This document shows positions 6,389-12,758 of a DNA stretch of 12,918 bases, in pieces. The translations under genes and the position numbers were made by a program. The notes beneath the pieces are model-generated. The model was given only the letters and a program-made list of their open reading frames with translations, was not told the DNA's origin and ran no database searches. This stretch comes from Methylococcales bacterium (GTDB taxonomy: Bacteria; Pseudomonadota; Gammaproteobacteria; Methylococcales; UBA1147), in assembly GCA_024958995.1 (NCBI GenBank), contig JANXGZ010000181.1:1-12918 (forward strand), read 5' to 3'. How positions within the stretch are numbered: position 1 is the stretch's first letter; each line of letters begins with the position of its first letter.

Positions 6389-7549
6389 TCAGAGACCGGA
6401 AGCGTCCTTCAACAACTCGGCCTTGTCTGTTTTTTCCCAGGAAAAGGTATCCTCGGTTCGACCAAAATGGCCGTACGCTGCGGTTGTCTGGTAGATCGGT
6501 TTCAACAGATCCAGCATTGCGATCAAGCCTTTCGGCCGCAGGTCGAAATGTTCCCGGATCAGGGTATTCATGCGATCCTCATCGACCTTACCAGTTCCGA
6601 ACGTTTCCACGCTGATCGAAGTAGGCTCGGCAACACCGATGGCATACGACACCTGGATTTCACAACGTTCGGCAAGCCCGGCCGCAACGATGTTCTTGGC
6701 CACGTATCGACACATGTAGGCAGCCGAGCGATCCACCTTGGAGGGGTCCTTGCCGCTGAAAGCACCGCCGCCGTGACGGGCCATGCCTCCGTAGGTATCG
6801 ACAATGATCTTGCGCCCGGTAAGGCCGCAGTCACCGACCGGACCGCCGATGACAAACTGGCCGGTCGGGTTGACCAGGAACTGAGTGTCCTTGTGGATCC
6901 ATTCGGACGGCAGAACCGGAAGAATAATCTCGTCGATGACGGCTTCCCTAAGTTCCTTTCCTCCGATGTCGGGAGCATGCTGCGTGGACAGAACCACGGC
7001 ATCAACCGCAACCGGCCGGTTGTTTTCGTAACGGAAAGTCACCTGGCTTTTGGCATCCGGCCGAAGCCACGGAAGAACCTTGGCCTTCCGCAATTCAGCT
7101 TGCCGCTGCACCAATCTGTGGGAATAGGTGATCGGCGCCGGCATCAGCACATCGGTTTCGTTGCTGGCATATCCGAACATCAGACCTTGGTCGCCGGCAC
7201 CCTGCTCGTGATCCTCCGATTCGTCAACGCCCATCGCGATATCAGAGGACTGCTTGCCAATCGCGTTCAGAACTGCACAACTTTGCCAGTCAAAACCGAT
7301 CTCCGGATTATCGTAACCGATATCCCGAACCACGCCCCGAACCAGGTTTTCCATATCCACCCAGGCGTTGGTCGTAATTTCTCCGGCCAAGATAACCATC
7401 CCAGTCTTAACCATTGTTTCACAAGCGACCCGTGAACGGGGGTCCTGCTCAAGCAAGGCGTCCAAAACAGCATCGGACAACTGATCGCAAACCTTGTCAG
7501 GATGCCCTTCAGACACCGACTCCGAGGTAAATATGAAATCTTGACTCAT
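6389..7549 (-). CDS. metK: S-adenosylmethionine synthetase MetK
   Basis: Forms S-adenosylmethionine from methionine and ATP, releasing phosphate and pyrophosphate. The 386 residues match the family (E. coli 384). Motifs: Glu-Gly-His-Pro-Asp-Lys at 14-19 (ATP and metal site), Gly-Ala-Gly-Asp-Gln-Gly-Leu-Met-Phe-Gly-Tyr-Ala at 117-128, Gly-Gly-Pro-Val-Gly-Asp-Cys-Gly-Leu-Thr-Gly-Arg-Lys at 235-247, and the phosphate-binding Gly-Gly-Gly-Ala-Phe-Ser-Gly-Lys-Asp at 260-268. AAAGGAA lies about seven bases before the ATG. It is the first gene of the metK-ahcY-metF-rsmE series, so its product feeds the methyltransferases (including RsmE) and ahcY handles their by-product. Confidence 0.98.
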   Translation of the reverse strand: MSQDFIFTSESVSEGHPDKVCDQLSDAVLDALLEQDPRSRVACETMVKTGMVILAGEITTNAWVDMENLVRGVVRDIGYDNPEIGFDWQSCAVLNAIGKQSSDIAMGVDESEDHEQGAGDQGLMFGYASNETDVLMPAPITYSHRLVQRQAELRKAKVLPWLRPDAKSQVTFRYENNRPVAVDAVVLSTQHAPDIGGKELREAVIDEIILPVLPSEWIHKDTQFLVNPTGQFVIGGPVGDCGLTGRKIIVDTYGGMARHGGGAFSGKDPSKVDRSAAYMCRYVAKNIVAAGLAERCEIQVSYAIGVAEPTSISVETFGTGKVDEDRMNTLIREHFDLRPKGLIAMLDLLKPIYQTTAAYGHFGRTEDTFSWEKTDKAELLKDASGL

Positions 7550-7733
7550 CGTTGTATTCCTTTGCCCAGATCGCTATTGGTTAGTTTTTATAGTAAACAA
7601 CAAGTTTCCGCGTTCTTTCGCGAACGTAACCAAGCATAATAGCATGGAGATTGAATATTTTGTATTGGTTCGTTGATTACCAGATCCGGCAAGCCTACCC
7701 CGGGCAATCTATCGATGAGCCACCAAAAGGGCG
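7550..7733 (-). promoter_or_regulatory. metK upstream region, no known riboswitch seen
   Basis: This 184-base gap between the HAD phosphatase stop and the metK start, read on the minus strand, should carry the promoter of the SAM-cycle operon. It is AT-rich near metK. I looked for the conserved cores of SAM-I, SAM-II and SAH riboswitches and saw none. The one clear dyad is CGTTC (7611-7615) with GAACG (7622-7626), six bases apart, about 60 bases from the start codon. TATTAT occurs upstream of it as a possible -10, with no convincing -35. Confidence 0.3.
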
Positions 7734-8336
7734 TCAACCTGGCAAACCAAACCCGGCCAGCAGTTCCTGCGTCTGACTGAAGGACTCGAGGACATAATCA
7801 GCCTTTTCAAGGCCTGGCAGGCTGCGCTGGTCCCTCCCCCGGGTAAAGAAAACCGTTCGTGCGCCTGCAGCAATACCGCATTCGATATCAAATCTGAAGT
7901 CGCCAACCATGGCCACTTGATCCGGACGCAGCGTCCAGCCCTCGCAGATTGAAAGGATGGCCCACGGGTCTGGCTTCGCCGGACCGTCTTCACGAGTAAT
8001 CATCCAGTCAAAACGCAGACCGCACTGGATCAACATAAGTTCCGCCATCGGACGGCTGTTCCGTGTCACGATCGCCTTCCTGATCCCGTGGAAATCAAGA
8101 TGCTGGAGAAAACTCGCAACACCCTCGATGAGCACGGCACGCCTAGCCCCCTCAAGCTCATGCCTTTCCAGGATCTTGCGGCAACGCTCGGCCCGAATAC
8201 CCTTCATTATCTCGATTTCCTCCAGGATCGAACTACCCGGCGCAAGCTCCATGTCCCGTCTCATGACCCCGAAGTCCAGGCTGGAATCCACCAGCGTCCC
8301 GTCAAGATCAAAAACAAACCCCTCTACCGAATTCAC
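7734..8336 (-). CDS. HAD-superfamily hydrolase, phosphoglycolate phosphatase-like
   Basis: A cytosolic 200-residue phosphatase of HAD subfamily IA. Motif I is Phe-Asp10-Leu-Asp12-Gly-Thr-Leu-Val-Asp-Ser (nucleophile and acid/base), motif II is Thr91-Arg-Asn-Ser, motif III is Lys121 in Ala-Lys-Pro-Asp-Pro, and motif IV is Gly-Asp146-Phe-Arg-Phe-Asp150, followed by the typical Gly-Ile-Ala-Ala-Gly-Ala-Arg-Thr. Residues 20-85 are a small helical cap that sets substrate choice. The substrate cannot be told from sequence; phosphoglycolate or another small phosphate ester is likely for the subfamily. The start is GTG (CAC on the + strand at 8334-8336) with AGGAG 11 bases upstream. It is divergent from the exported-protein gene at 8444 and in line with metK, 184 bases before it. 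Confidence 0.9.
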   Translation of the reverse strand: MNSVEGFVFDLDGTLVDSSLDFGVMRRDMELAPGSSILEEIEIMKGIRAERCRKILERHELEGARRAVLIEGVASFLQHLDFHGIRKAIVTRNSRPMAELMLIQCGLRFDWMITREDGPAKPDPWAILSICEGWTLRPDQVAMVGDFRFDIECGIAAGARTVFFTRGRDQRSLPGLEKADYVLESFSQTQELLAGFGLPG

Positions 8337-8443
8337 TTGACTGTTTGCTCCTCTGTGCGATCATCGCTGTGCTCCCGTCGAACGATCATCTTTCACCCAC
8401 GCATTTCATCGCCACCCGCACACGCGAAAAACCCGCGTCAAGC
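8337..8443. promoter_or_regulatory. Divergent intergenic region
   Basis: The 107 bases between the GTG of the HAD gene (minus) and the ATG of the exported protein (plus) must hold promoters for both. CGATCATC occurs twice (8358-8365 and 8383-8390), a possible paired site. A TTG codon at 8345 opens the downstream frame earlier, but it would add a 33-residue extension in front of a complete signal peptide. I found no convincing -35/-10 pair. Confidence 0.3.
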
Positions 8444-9082
8444 ATGAACCAACCCTCACGAAAATCGACCTTATTGTATCCCGGGATCATCCTGGCGATC
8501 ACGTTGCTTAGCCTTTTCGGCAAGGTCCATGCCCACGGCGGGGTGGCCGTCGAGGAAGACATTTGCATGATTCGTTTCGGCTTCTACAAGGCACACTTTA
8601 CGGTTTACCAGCGGCAAACTCGCGGAGGAAAGGAGTTCTGCGAAGATCTACCTGATGCGGGCCCAACGACGTTTGTCATGGGTTATCTTCACGACAGCCT
8701 GAAAGAAGTACCGGTCGATTTCCGCATCATCCGTAACACCACCGACCTTGGCCGGTACGTCAAATGGAGTGATCTTGAAAAGATCGGCGATCTGGAGCCG
8801 ATGACTGTATTTTACCTCCCCCCGGAGCGGCGTGCAGACGCAGTGCTAAAGATCAACCATACTTTTGATCGGAAGGGAGACTACATCGGGGTCGTAACCG
8901 CCCCGCATCCCAACCAAGATAAGGTTTACCGCGCCGTGTTTCCGTTTCAGGTCGGCAACAGCAGGTTCGTTTACATCGCCCTTGCCGCAATCCTCGCCGT
9001 ACTCCTTTTCCTGCAATGGCGTTTCAGGCAAATCAACACCCTCATGCGCGGGTTGCCCCTCCGCCGTGACAGGGCATCCTGA
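8444..9082 (+). CDS. Exported, C-terminally anchored protein with predicted mature His-Gly-Gly N-terminus
   Basis: Uncharacterised, 212 residues from the ATG at 8444. I prefer this start over TTG at 8345 because the signal peptide then begins properly: basic Arg-Lys at 6-7, hydrophobic 10-24, and an Ala-type cleavage site after Val-His-Ala30. Cleavage there would leave His31-Gly-Gly as the mature N-terminus. The periplasmic part has two cysteines (41 and 66), and the stretch Phe-Gly-Phe-Tyr-Lys-Ala-His-Phe-Thr-Val-Tyr-Gln with Glu-Phe-Cys-Glu-Asp resembles, from memory, a conserved hypothetical family of beta- and gammaproteobacteria. A beta-rich domain to about 170 is followed by a membrane helix (175-191) and a basic tail, predicting a periplasmic domain held in the inner membrane. 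A free N-terminal His could bind copper, but this is speculation. The ribosome binding site is poor. Confidence 0.8.
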   Translation: MNQPSRKSTLLYPGIILAITLLSLFGKVHAHGGVAVEEDICMIRFGFYKAHFTVYQRQTRGGKEFCEDLPDAGPTTFVMGYLHDSLKEVPVDFRIIRNTTDLGRYVKWSDLEKIGDLEPMTVFYLPPERRADAVLKINHTFDRKGDYIGVVTAPHPNQDKVYRAVFPFQVGNSRFVYIALAAILAVLLFLQWRFRQINTLMRGLPLRRDRAS

Positions 9083-9527
9083 TCATGCCGAGCCTGAACG
9101 CCGAAACGCAACCTGAAAAGTCAACCGCCAGCGGCTCTTCGCGCCATTGATGACCGATACTGCTTCGTTTCGGTCCCTGTTTCGCTGAGCATGATCTTTT
9201 CCGGAAGGAACCGGACCGATGGCAACCGGGTCCGACGATCTATCGATGAAAACCGGCTCAAGGTGAGCTTCGACGTTCACGGCTACATGCGGACCAAATG
9301 CACCTGACTGGTTTGGGTCGAAAGGAAAGACATTAAACACGCTGTATCGAAACAGTTCAGCGAGTCAAACGCGGGAATGCGCCGTAAGCAACGTTGTCAC
9401 AAACCAAGTCAAATGTCGCGAGTTACACGCCCAAACCTGCAAGTCAGGAAATCACCCAATGCGCAGCCTCGATCAAGCCGGCACCCCGTGTCCCGTAGAT
9501 TGGACCTTTAATCCGCTCGGGACAGAC
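9083..9527. other. Intergenic region with a possible gene remnant
   Basis: This 445-base gap lies between converging genes (the exported protein and rhlE). A + strand frame is open from 9098 to 9307 (69 codons and a stop). It ends in protein-like text, Arg-Ser-Ile-Asp-Glu-Asn-Arg-Leu-Lys-Val-Ser-Phe-Asp-Val-His-Gly-Tyr, but has only an internal ATG and no ribosome binding site. The opposite strand is open over 9083-9340. Neither is recognisable. The rest (9308-9527) shows nothing, and I see no U-tract terminator for either flanking gene. Confidence 0.35.
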
Positions 9528-10856
9528 TCAAGACACCGCTCGTTGTTTTTCGGATACATTCCAGGCAGCCGCCGTTCCGGTCTTCTTCCCCCTACGCTTC
9601 TGGTCTGTCTGATTACCGCGATTTCGGTACCCGGATTTAGTCCCCGATTTACCATTGCTCCCAGGCTTTCTGTTGTTGCGAGGTTTTTTCGCTAGATCAA
9701 CAGGACGAAAAGCTGGCAATTGGTGCTCGGGGGCAAAACCTTCAACTTCCTGGCGTTCAAGATTGCGGTTGATCAAACGCTCGATGTCGCGAAGTTGCTT
9801 GATCTCATCGGCACTTACCAGCGAAATTGCTTCCCCCTCACTGCCTGCACGACCGGTTCTACCGATACGGTGCACGTAGTCCTCGGGCACATTCGGCAGG
9901 TCAAAGTTGATAACGTGCGGCAGCTGAACTATATCGATGCCACGAGCGGCAATGTCAGTTGCCACCATTACATCAACCTTGCCGTGTTTGAAATCGGCAA
10001 GCGCCCGAGTACGCTGAGCTTGGCTTTTATTCCCATGGATCGCAACTGCACGAATATCGGCTTTACCTAGTTCTTTTACCAAGCGATTCGCGCCGTGCTT
10101 GGTGCGACTGAAAACGAGCACCTGAGCCCACTGGTTTTCTCGAATGAGGTGGCTCAGCAATCTGGTTTTTCTGCTCTTATCAACCGGGTGGATACGCTGC
10201 CGAATTCTTTCAACGGTTGTATTCCTTGGCGCCACATCAACCTCCGCCGGGTCATGAAGCATCGTCCGCGCGAGTTTGCGGATCTCATCCGAGAAGGTTG
10301 CAGAGAATAACAGCGATTGCTTCTTCTTCGGCAGGAGAGACTGGATCCGTCTGATATCGGGGATAAAACCCATATCCAACATCCGATCCGCTTCATCCAA
10401 TACCAGTGCTTCAATCGAGTCAAACCGGATGGCTTTTTGTTGAAAGAGATCCAACAGACGCCCGGGAGTCGCCACCAGTATGTCTACACCTCGGCGGAGT
10501 TGCTTGATCTGTGGATTAACATTCACACCACCAAAGACAACAGCCGAACTTACCTTCAGATGCTTGCCGTAGGTCTCAATGTTCGCTTGGATCTGCGCAG
10601 CCAGTTCACGCGTTGGCGTAATGATCAAGACCCGCGCGCAGCCGCCTTTCACTGGTTGTCTACCGTTTAGATGTTGCAACAGTGGCAAAACAAATGCGGC
10701 AGTTTTGCCCGTGCCGGTTTGGGCGGACGCCATCAAGTCTCTACCGTCTAAAACAACCGGTATTGTGGCTAACTGAATGGGAGAAGGCGTACTGTAGCCT
10801 TTTTCTTCCACAGCGCGAAGTATCGGTTCGATTAAACCGAGATTATTAAATGTCAT
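9528..10856 (-). CDS. rhlE: ATP-dependent RNA helicase RhlE
   Basis: A DEAD-box RNA helicase of 442 residues; RhlE proteins act in ribosome maturation, RNA turnover and cold adaptation in the cytoplasm. All motifs are intact: Q motif (Phe3 to Gln28), motif I Ala-Gln-Thr-Gly-Thr-Gly-Lys-Thr 45-52, Ia Pro-Thr-Arg-Glu-Leu-Ala 81-86, Ib Thr-Pro-Gly-Arg 130-133, II Asp-Glu-Ala-Asp 154-157, III Ser-Ala-Thr 185-187, V Ala-Thr-Asp-Ile-Ala-Ala-Arg-Gly-Ile-Asp 299-308, VI His-Arg-Ile-Gly-Arg-Thr-Gly-Arg-Ala-Gly 329-338. Phe-Ser-Ala-Thr-Phe at 184-188 and the Arg-Met-Leu-Asp-Met-Gly-Phe stretch after motif II fit the RhlE subgroup. Residues 385-425 are a basic, disordered Lys/Arg/Gly/Asn tail that should bind RNA. 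AGGAA lies shortly before the ATG. Confidence 0.94.
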   Translation of the reverse strand: MTFNNLGLIEPILRAVEEKGYSTPSPIQLATIPVVLDGRDLMASAQTGTGKTAAFVLPLLQHLNGRQPVKGGCARVLIITPTRELAAQIQANIETYGKHLKVSSAVVFGGVNVNPQIKQLRRGVDILVATPGRLLDLFQQKAIRFDSIEALVLDEADRMLDMGFIPDIRRIQSLLPKKKQSLLFSATFSDEIRKLARTMLHDPAEVDVAPRNTTVERIRQRIHPVDKSRKTRLLSHLIRENQWAQVLVFSRTKHGANRLVKELGKADIRAVAIHGNKSQAQRTRALADFKHGKVDVMVATDIAARGIDIVQLPHVINFDLPNVPEDYVHRIGRTGRAGSEGEAISLVSADEIKQLRDIERLINRNLERQEVEGFAPEHQLPAFRPVDLAKKPRNNRKPGSNGKSGTKSGYRNRGNQTDQKRRGKKTGTAAAWNVSEKQRAVS

Positions 10857-10869
10857 GAATTTCCTATAG

Positions 10870-10885
10870 GCGACCTTGTAGTCGC
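10870..10885 (-). promoter_or_regulatory. Hairpin in the rhlE leader
   Basis: GCGAC (10870-10874) and GTCGC (10881-10885) are perfect inverted copies with a 6-base loop, immediately upstream of the AGGAA ribosome binding site of rhlE (minus strand). Helicase leaders are sometimes structured, so it could affect rhlE translation; five base pairs may also be chance. Confidence 0.3.
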
Positions 10886-10990
10886 TTATCTAATGAACAG
10901 GGGCTAACGCTGGATTAAGAGCATGGCCGTATATGTGCTTATTGCACGCGCGGCATTCAGAAATTGGCACTCTTTGAGGAGGGACAGTAG

Positions 10991-11050
10991 CCGGGTCACT
11001 ACCCGGTACTTACAACTAAAGGATGGCGCTTGCTGGTCATGGCGACCAGC
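10991..11050. repeat. Two adjacent perfect hairpins
   Basis: CCGGGT (10991-10996), CACT, ACCCGG (11001-11006) is a perfect 6-bp stem with a tetraloop. GCTGGTC (11032-11038), five bases, GACCAGC (11044-11050) is a perfect 7-bp stem. The second can be extended by an outer GCG (11027-11029) with CGC (11055-11057). Neither is followed by a T-run. Candidates are a small structured RNA, a recombination site or a mobile-element end. Confidence 0.45.
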
Positions 11051-11497
11051 GGGACGCACTTTAGGGGGTTATTGGTTGCAATGCAAGGAAAATATTGAAG
11101 AAATTGAGTCCTAGTCTCTCATAGCACCCGCTACGCAAAATCATTGGGCACTTTATCGCAAACGTCGCTCAAGCCAACGCAAGTACAGGAAAATGGGCCG
11201 AAACCAAAATACTGTCGTTACTATTTAGGTTTTTACACGATGCCTTTCAACTAAAGATCATATCTCTTTTTCCTGTAAACGACGGGATTTTTCTCCTGGT
11301 GCGGAACGCGGCGCATCGCCGCCAAGATCGGAGCCCTCTAGATCCTCAGCGACGCCACCTGCCCGCTACTGAAAAATTCCTTCACTCGGTCCGACTGGCG
11401 GGTCCAAAACCCCGGTGGATCCGGCTAGCGCATCCGCGCCGAGCAGGAGACGGCTTCCCGAAAGACGAAGGAAGAAATCGCCTAAAATTTCTATTTC

Positions 11498-11526
11498 AAC
11501 AGGTTCGGAATACCGAAAAACCTGTT
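11498..11526 (+). terminator. Possible intrinsic terminator hairpin
   Basis: AACAGG then TTCGG, loop AATA, CCGAA, three bulged A, then CCTGTT forms an 11-bp interrupted stem. It is followed at 11527-11536 by CATTAATTTT, that is, a T-rich stretch after four bases. It would separate the HTH/MORN block from transcription coming from the left. The A bulge and delayed T-run make it a moderate candidate. Confidence 0.35.
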
Positions 11527-11657
11527 CATTAATTTTTGTCTTAAAAGTGGTTGCGGCAGTATTCTTACAATGTCTAAGGCCTTATAAAAGGTTCGCAAGG
11601 AGAACGATATATCTACGATAGGATACGGCAGAAATGTCAAATGGATGAAATCCGTAT

Positions 11658-11674
11658 CTCCATGCAACATGGAG
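11658..11674 (+). promoter_or_regulatory. Hairpin covering the start codon of the HTH ORF
   Basis: CTCCATG (11658-11664), loop CAA, CATGGAG (11668-11674) is a perfect 7-bp stem. The ATG of the HTH ORF (11669-11671) and the GGAG just after it lie in the 3' arm, so folding would hide the initiation signal. It could be a translational control or an operator dyad. Confidence 0.35.
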
Positions 11675-11821
11675 TTCATGTTTCGACATAAACTAAAATT
11701 GAGAAAAGAACAGATTGTAAAAATGAAATATAACCGTGAAGATGATGTCTTGATACAGGAACTAGGACAAGAATACGGGATTTCTGATGGTAGCATCTAC
11801 CGACTGACGAGAACTGTTTAG
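11669..11821 (+). CDS. Small helix-turn-helix protein (possibly a fragment)
   Basis: A 50-residue ORF ending 14 bases before the first MORN gene. Residues 8-47 read as a helix-turn-helix of the resolvase/transposase type: basic Lys-Leu-Lys-Leu-Arg-Lys-Glu-Gln-Ile-Val, then Asp-Val-Leu-Ile-Gln-Glu-Leu-Gly-Gln-Glu-Tyr-Gly-Ile-Ser-Asp-Gly-Ser-Ile-Tyr-Arg-Leu, the usual Gly-(Ile/Val)-Ser turn followed by Ser-(Ile/Val)-Tyr-Arg. It could be a small DNA-binding regulator of the MORN genes or the C-terminal piece of a broken recombinase. The frame is open upstream to 11588 with another ATG at 11645. No start has a good ribosome binding site; AAGGAGA at 11596-11602 has no start codon at proper spacing. 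Very AT-rich codon use. The initiation site is uncertain. Confidence 0.5.
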   Translation: MEFMFRHKLKLRKEQIVKMKYNREDDVLIQELGQEYGISDGSIYRLTRTV

Positions 11822-11835
11822 AAGCTGGGGTTGTT

Positions 11836-12237
11836 ATGGGTTTGTTGGATAAGTTTTTTGCTAAGAAAGATGGGTTGGACACCAGATACTATAGAAATGG
11901 ACAGAAGAAAGGCGAAGCAACCTTCAAGGATGGAAAGTTGGAAGGACTTGTGACCACTTGGTTTGAGAATGGACGCAAAGAGAGTGAATACAACTACAAG
12001 GATGACAAGCTAGATGGACTTTGGACCGTCTGGAATGAGGGAGGGATGAAGGCATCAGAAGGAAATTGGAAGGATGGAAAACAAGAGGGAATTTGGACCC
12101 ACTGGAATAAAAATGGAACGAAGGCGTCAGAAGGACACTGGAAAGGGGGTAAACAAGATGGGCTGTCGACGTATTGGGACGAAGATGGAAATGTCACCAA
12201 GGCGGAGACCTACAAGAACGGTGAGTTGGTCACATAA
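11836..12237 (+). CDS. MORN-repeat protein, YwqK-like
   Basis: A 133-residue protein made almost entirely of MORN repeats. The Asn-Gly (or equivalent) positions fall at 21-22, 45-46, 69-70, 93-94 and 117-118, an exact 24-residue period, each unit of the type aromatic-X-X-Asn-Gly-X-Lys-X-X-Glu-X-X-(Tyr/Trp/Phe)-Lys-Asp-Gly-Lys-X-Asp-Gly-X-Trp-Thr. Such proteins are often named YwqK-family antitoxins after Bacillus subtilis YwqK, the partner of the toxin YwqJ; others only provide protein or membrane contact surfaces. There is no signal peptide or lipobox, so it should be cytoplasmic. GGGG at 11827-11830 is five bases before the ATG. It forms a tandem pair with the next gene (both end Thr-Tyr-X-Asn-Gly-Glu-Leu), which points to duplication. 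No toxin gene is visible in the window. Confidence 0.88.
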   Translation: MGLLDKFFAKKDGLDTRYYRNGQKKGEATFKDGKLEGLVTTWFENGRKESEYNYKDDKLDGLWTVWNEGGMKASEGNWKDGKQEGIWTHWNKNGTKASEGHWKGGKQDGLSTYWDEDGNVTKAETYKNGELVT

Positions 12238-12323
12238 ACCTCTCTGTTCCCAAGGATGAACCGTTCCAGGCTCAAACCCATCACAACCTCTCGATTTGGT
12301 CGGTTTTGATCGACGTGCCCGAG
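12238..12323 (+). other. Gap between the MORN genes, open in the frame of the second
   Basis: The frame of the second MORN gene is free of stops from 12225, overlapping the last four codons of the first gene, through this gap. The reading (Leu-Ser-Val-Pro-Lys-Asp-Glu-Pro-Phe-Gln-Ala-Gln) is protein-like, but no ATG or GTG occurs before 12324; only TTG at 12306 does. It may be the 5' part of a formerly longer gene or a frameshift-broken fusion. Confidence 0.35.
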
Positions 12324-12719
12324 ATGAAATACGAAGCCCCAATTAACGGTACGTGGATTGACTACTACGCAAACGGACAAAAAGAACAAGAAGGAATGTT
12401 CAAGAATGGGAAGAGAGACGGCTCTTGGACTTACTGGCATGAGAACGGTCAAAAGAAGAGAGAAGGAGCCTACAGGAATGGGAAACCTGATGGGTTTTCG
12501 ACTTTCTGGAGTGAGAATGGACAAAAGAATAGGGCCGTCAGCTACAAGGATGGGAAAGCGCATGGTCCTTGGGTTTGGTGGTATGAGAATGGAAATAAGA
12601 TGGTGGAAATAAACTACAAGGACGGTAAAAAACACGGATCCTGGATTCAGTGGGACGAAAAAGAATCCGTCGTTAAAACAAAGACTTACGGGAACGGCGA
12701 ATTAATTGAAGAGGATTAA
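12324..12719 (+). CDS. Second MORN-repeat protein, YwqK-like
   Basis: 131 residues from ATG 12324; TTG at 12306 would add six residues. Counted from the ATG, Asn-Gly pairs fall at 17-18, 41-42, 65-66 and 89-90, again a 24-residue period, with units such as Tyr-Trp-His-Glu-Asn-Gly-Gln-Lys and Tyr-Lys-Asp-Gly-Lys-X-His-Gly-X-Trp. The last unit is degenerate (Trp-Asp-Glu-Lys-Glu-Ser) and the tail is acidic (Glu-Leu-Ile-Glu-Glu-Asp). There is no export signal. Repeat DNA such as GAGAATGGACA is shared with the first gene, consistent with tandem duplication and a risk of recombination between copies. The ribosome binding site is weak at both possible starts (GAG close to the ATG). If these are immunity or antitoxin-type proteins, the pair would be an orphan array. 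Confidence 0.85.
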   Translation: MKYEAPINGTWIDYYANGQKEQEGMFKNGKRDGSWTYWHENGQKKREGAYRNGKPDGFSTFWSENGQKNRAVSYKDGKAHGPWVWWYENGNKMVEINYKDGKKHGSWIQWDEKESVVKTKTYGNGELIEED

Positions 12720-12758
12720 CGATCAGGGTACAACTTTAGGTGTGCAGCTTTATAGGAA

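Larger units (their letters stand above)
10886..11668. other. Gene-poor spacer with strong hairpins
   Basis: About 780 bases between rhlE and the HTH ORF with no confident gene. It contains two strong hairpins (10991-11006 and 11032-11050) and a terminator-like hairpin (11498-11526), listed separately. A + strand frame is stop-free from about 11122 to its TAA at 11530-11532 (136 codons), but it has no ATG, is patchy in composition (AT-rich first, then a GC-rich block at 11290-11470) and looks like no family. A neighbouring frame of the GC-rich block reads as Arg/Ala/Glu-rich protein text with two TAG stops. This looks like overlapping decayed DNA, perhaps old mobile or gene-cassette material. 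Confidence 0.4.

Noticed and set aside
6368..7435. 355-codon + strand ORF across metK
   Set aside because: Shadow frame opposite an intact, motif-complete metK; the translation has no recognisable domain.
8337..8342. TTGACT as a -35 box for the exported protein gene
   Set aside because: No acceptable -10 hexamer at 16-18 bases downstream.
10905..10913. GGCTAACGC near the hairpins, considered as an integron attC core
   Set aside because: It departs from the RYYYAAC consensus and no matching GTTRRRY partner was found at the right distance; no integrase or cassette series is present.
11491..11796. 101-codon minus-strand ORF
   Set aside because: Lies opposite the HTH ORF and is made of the antisense of its AT-rich codons; no domain or ribosome binding site.
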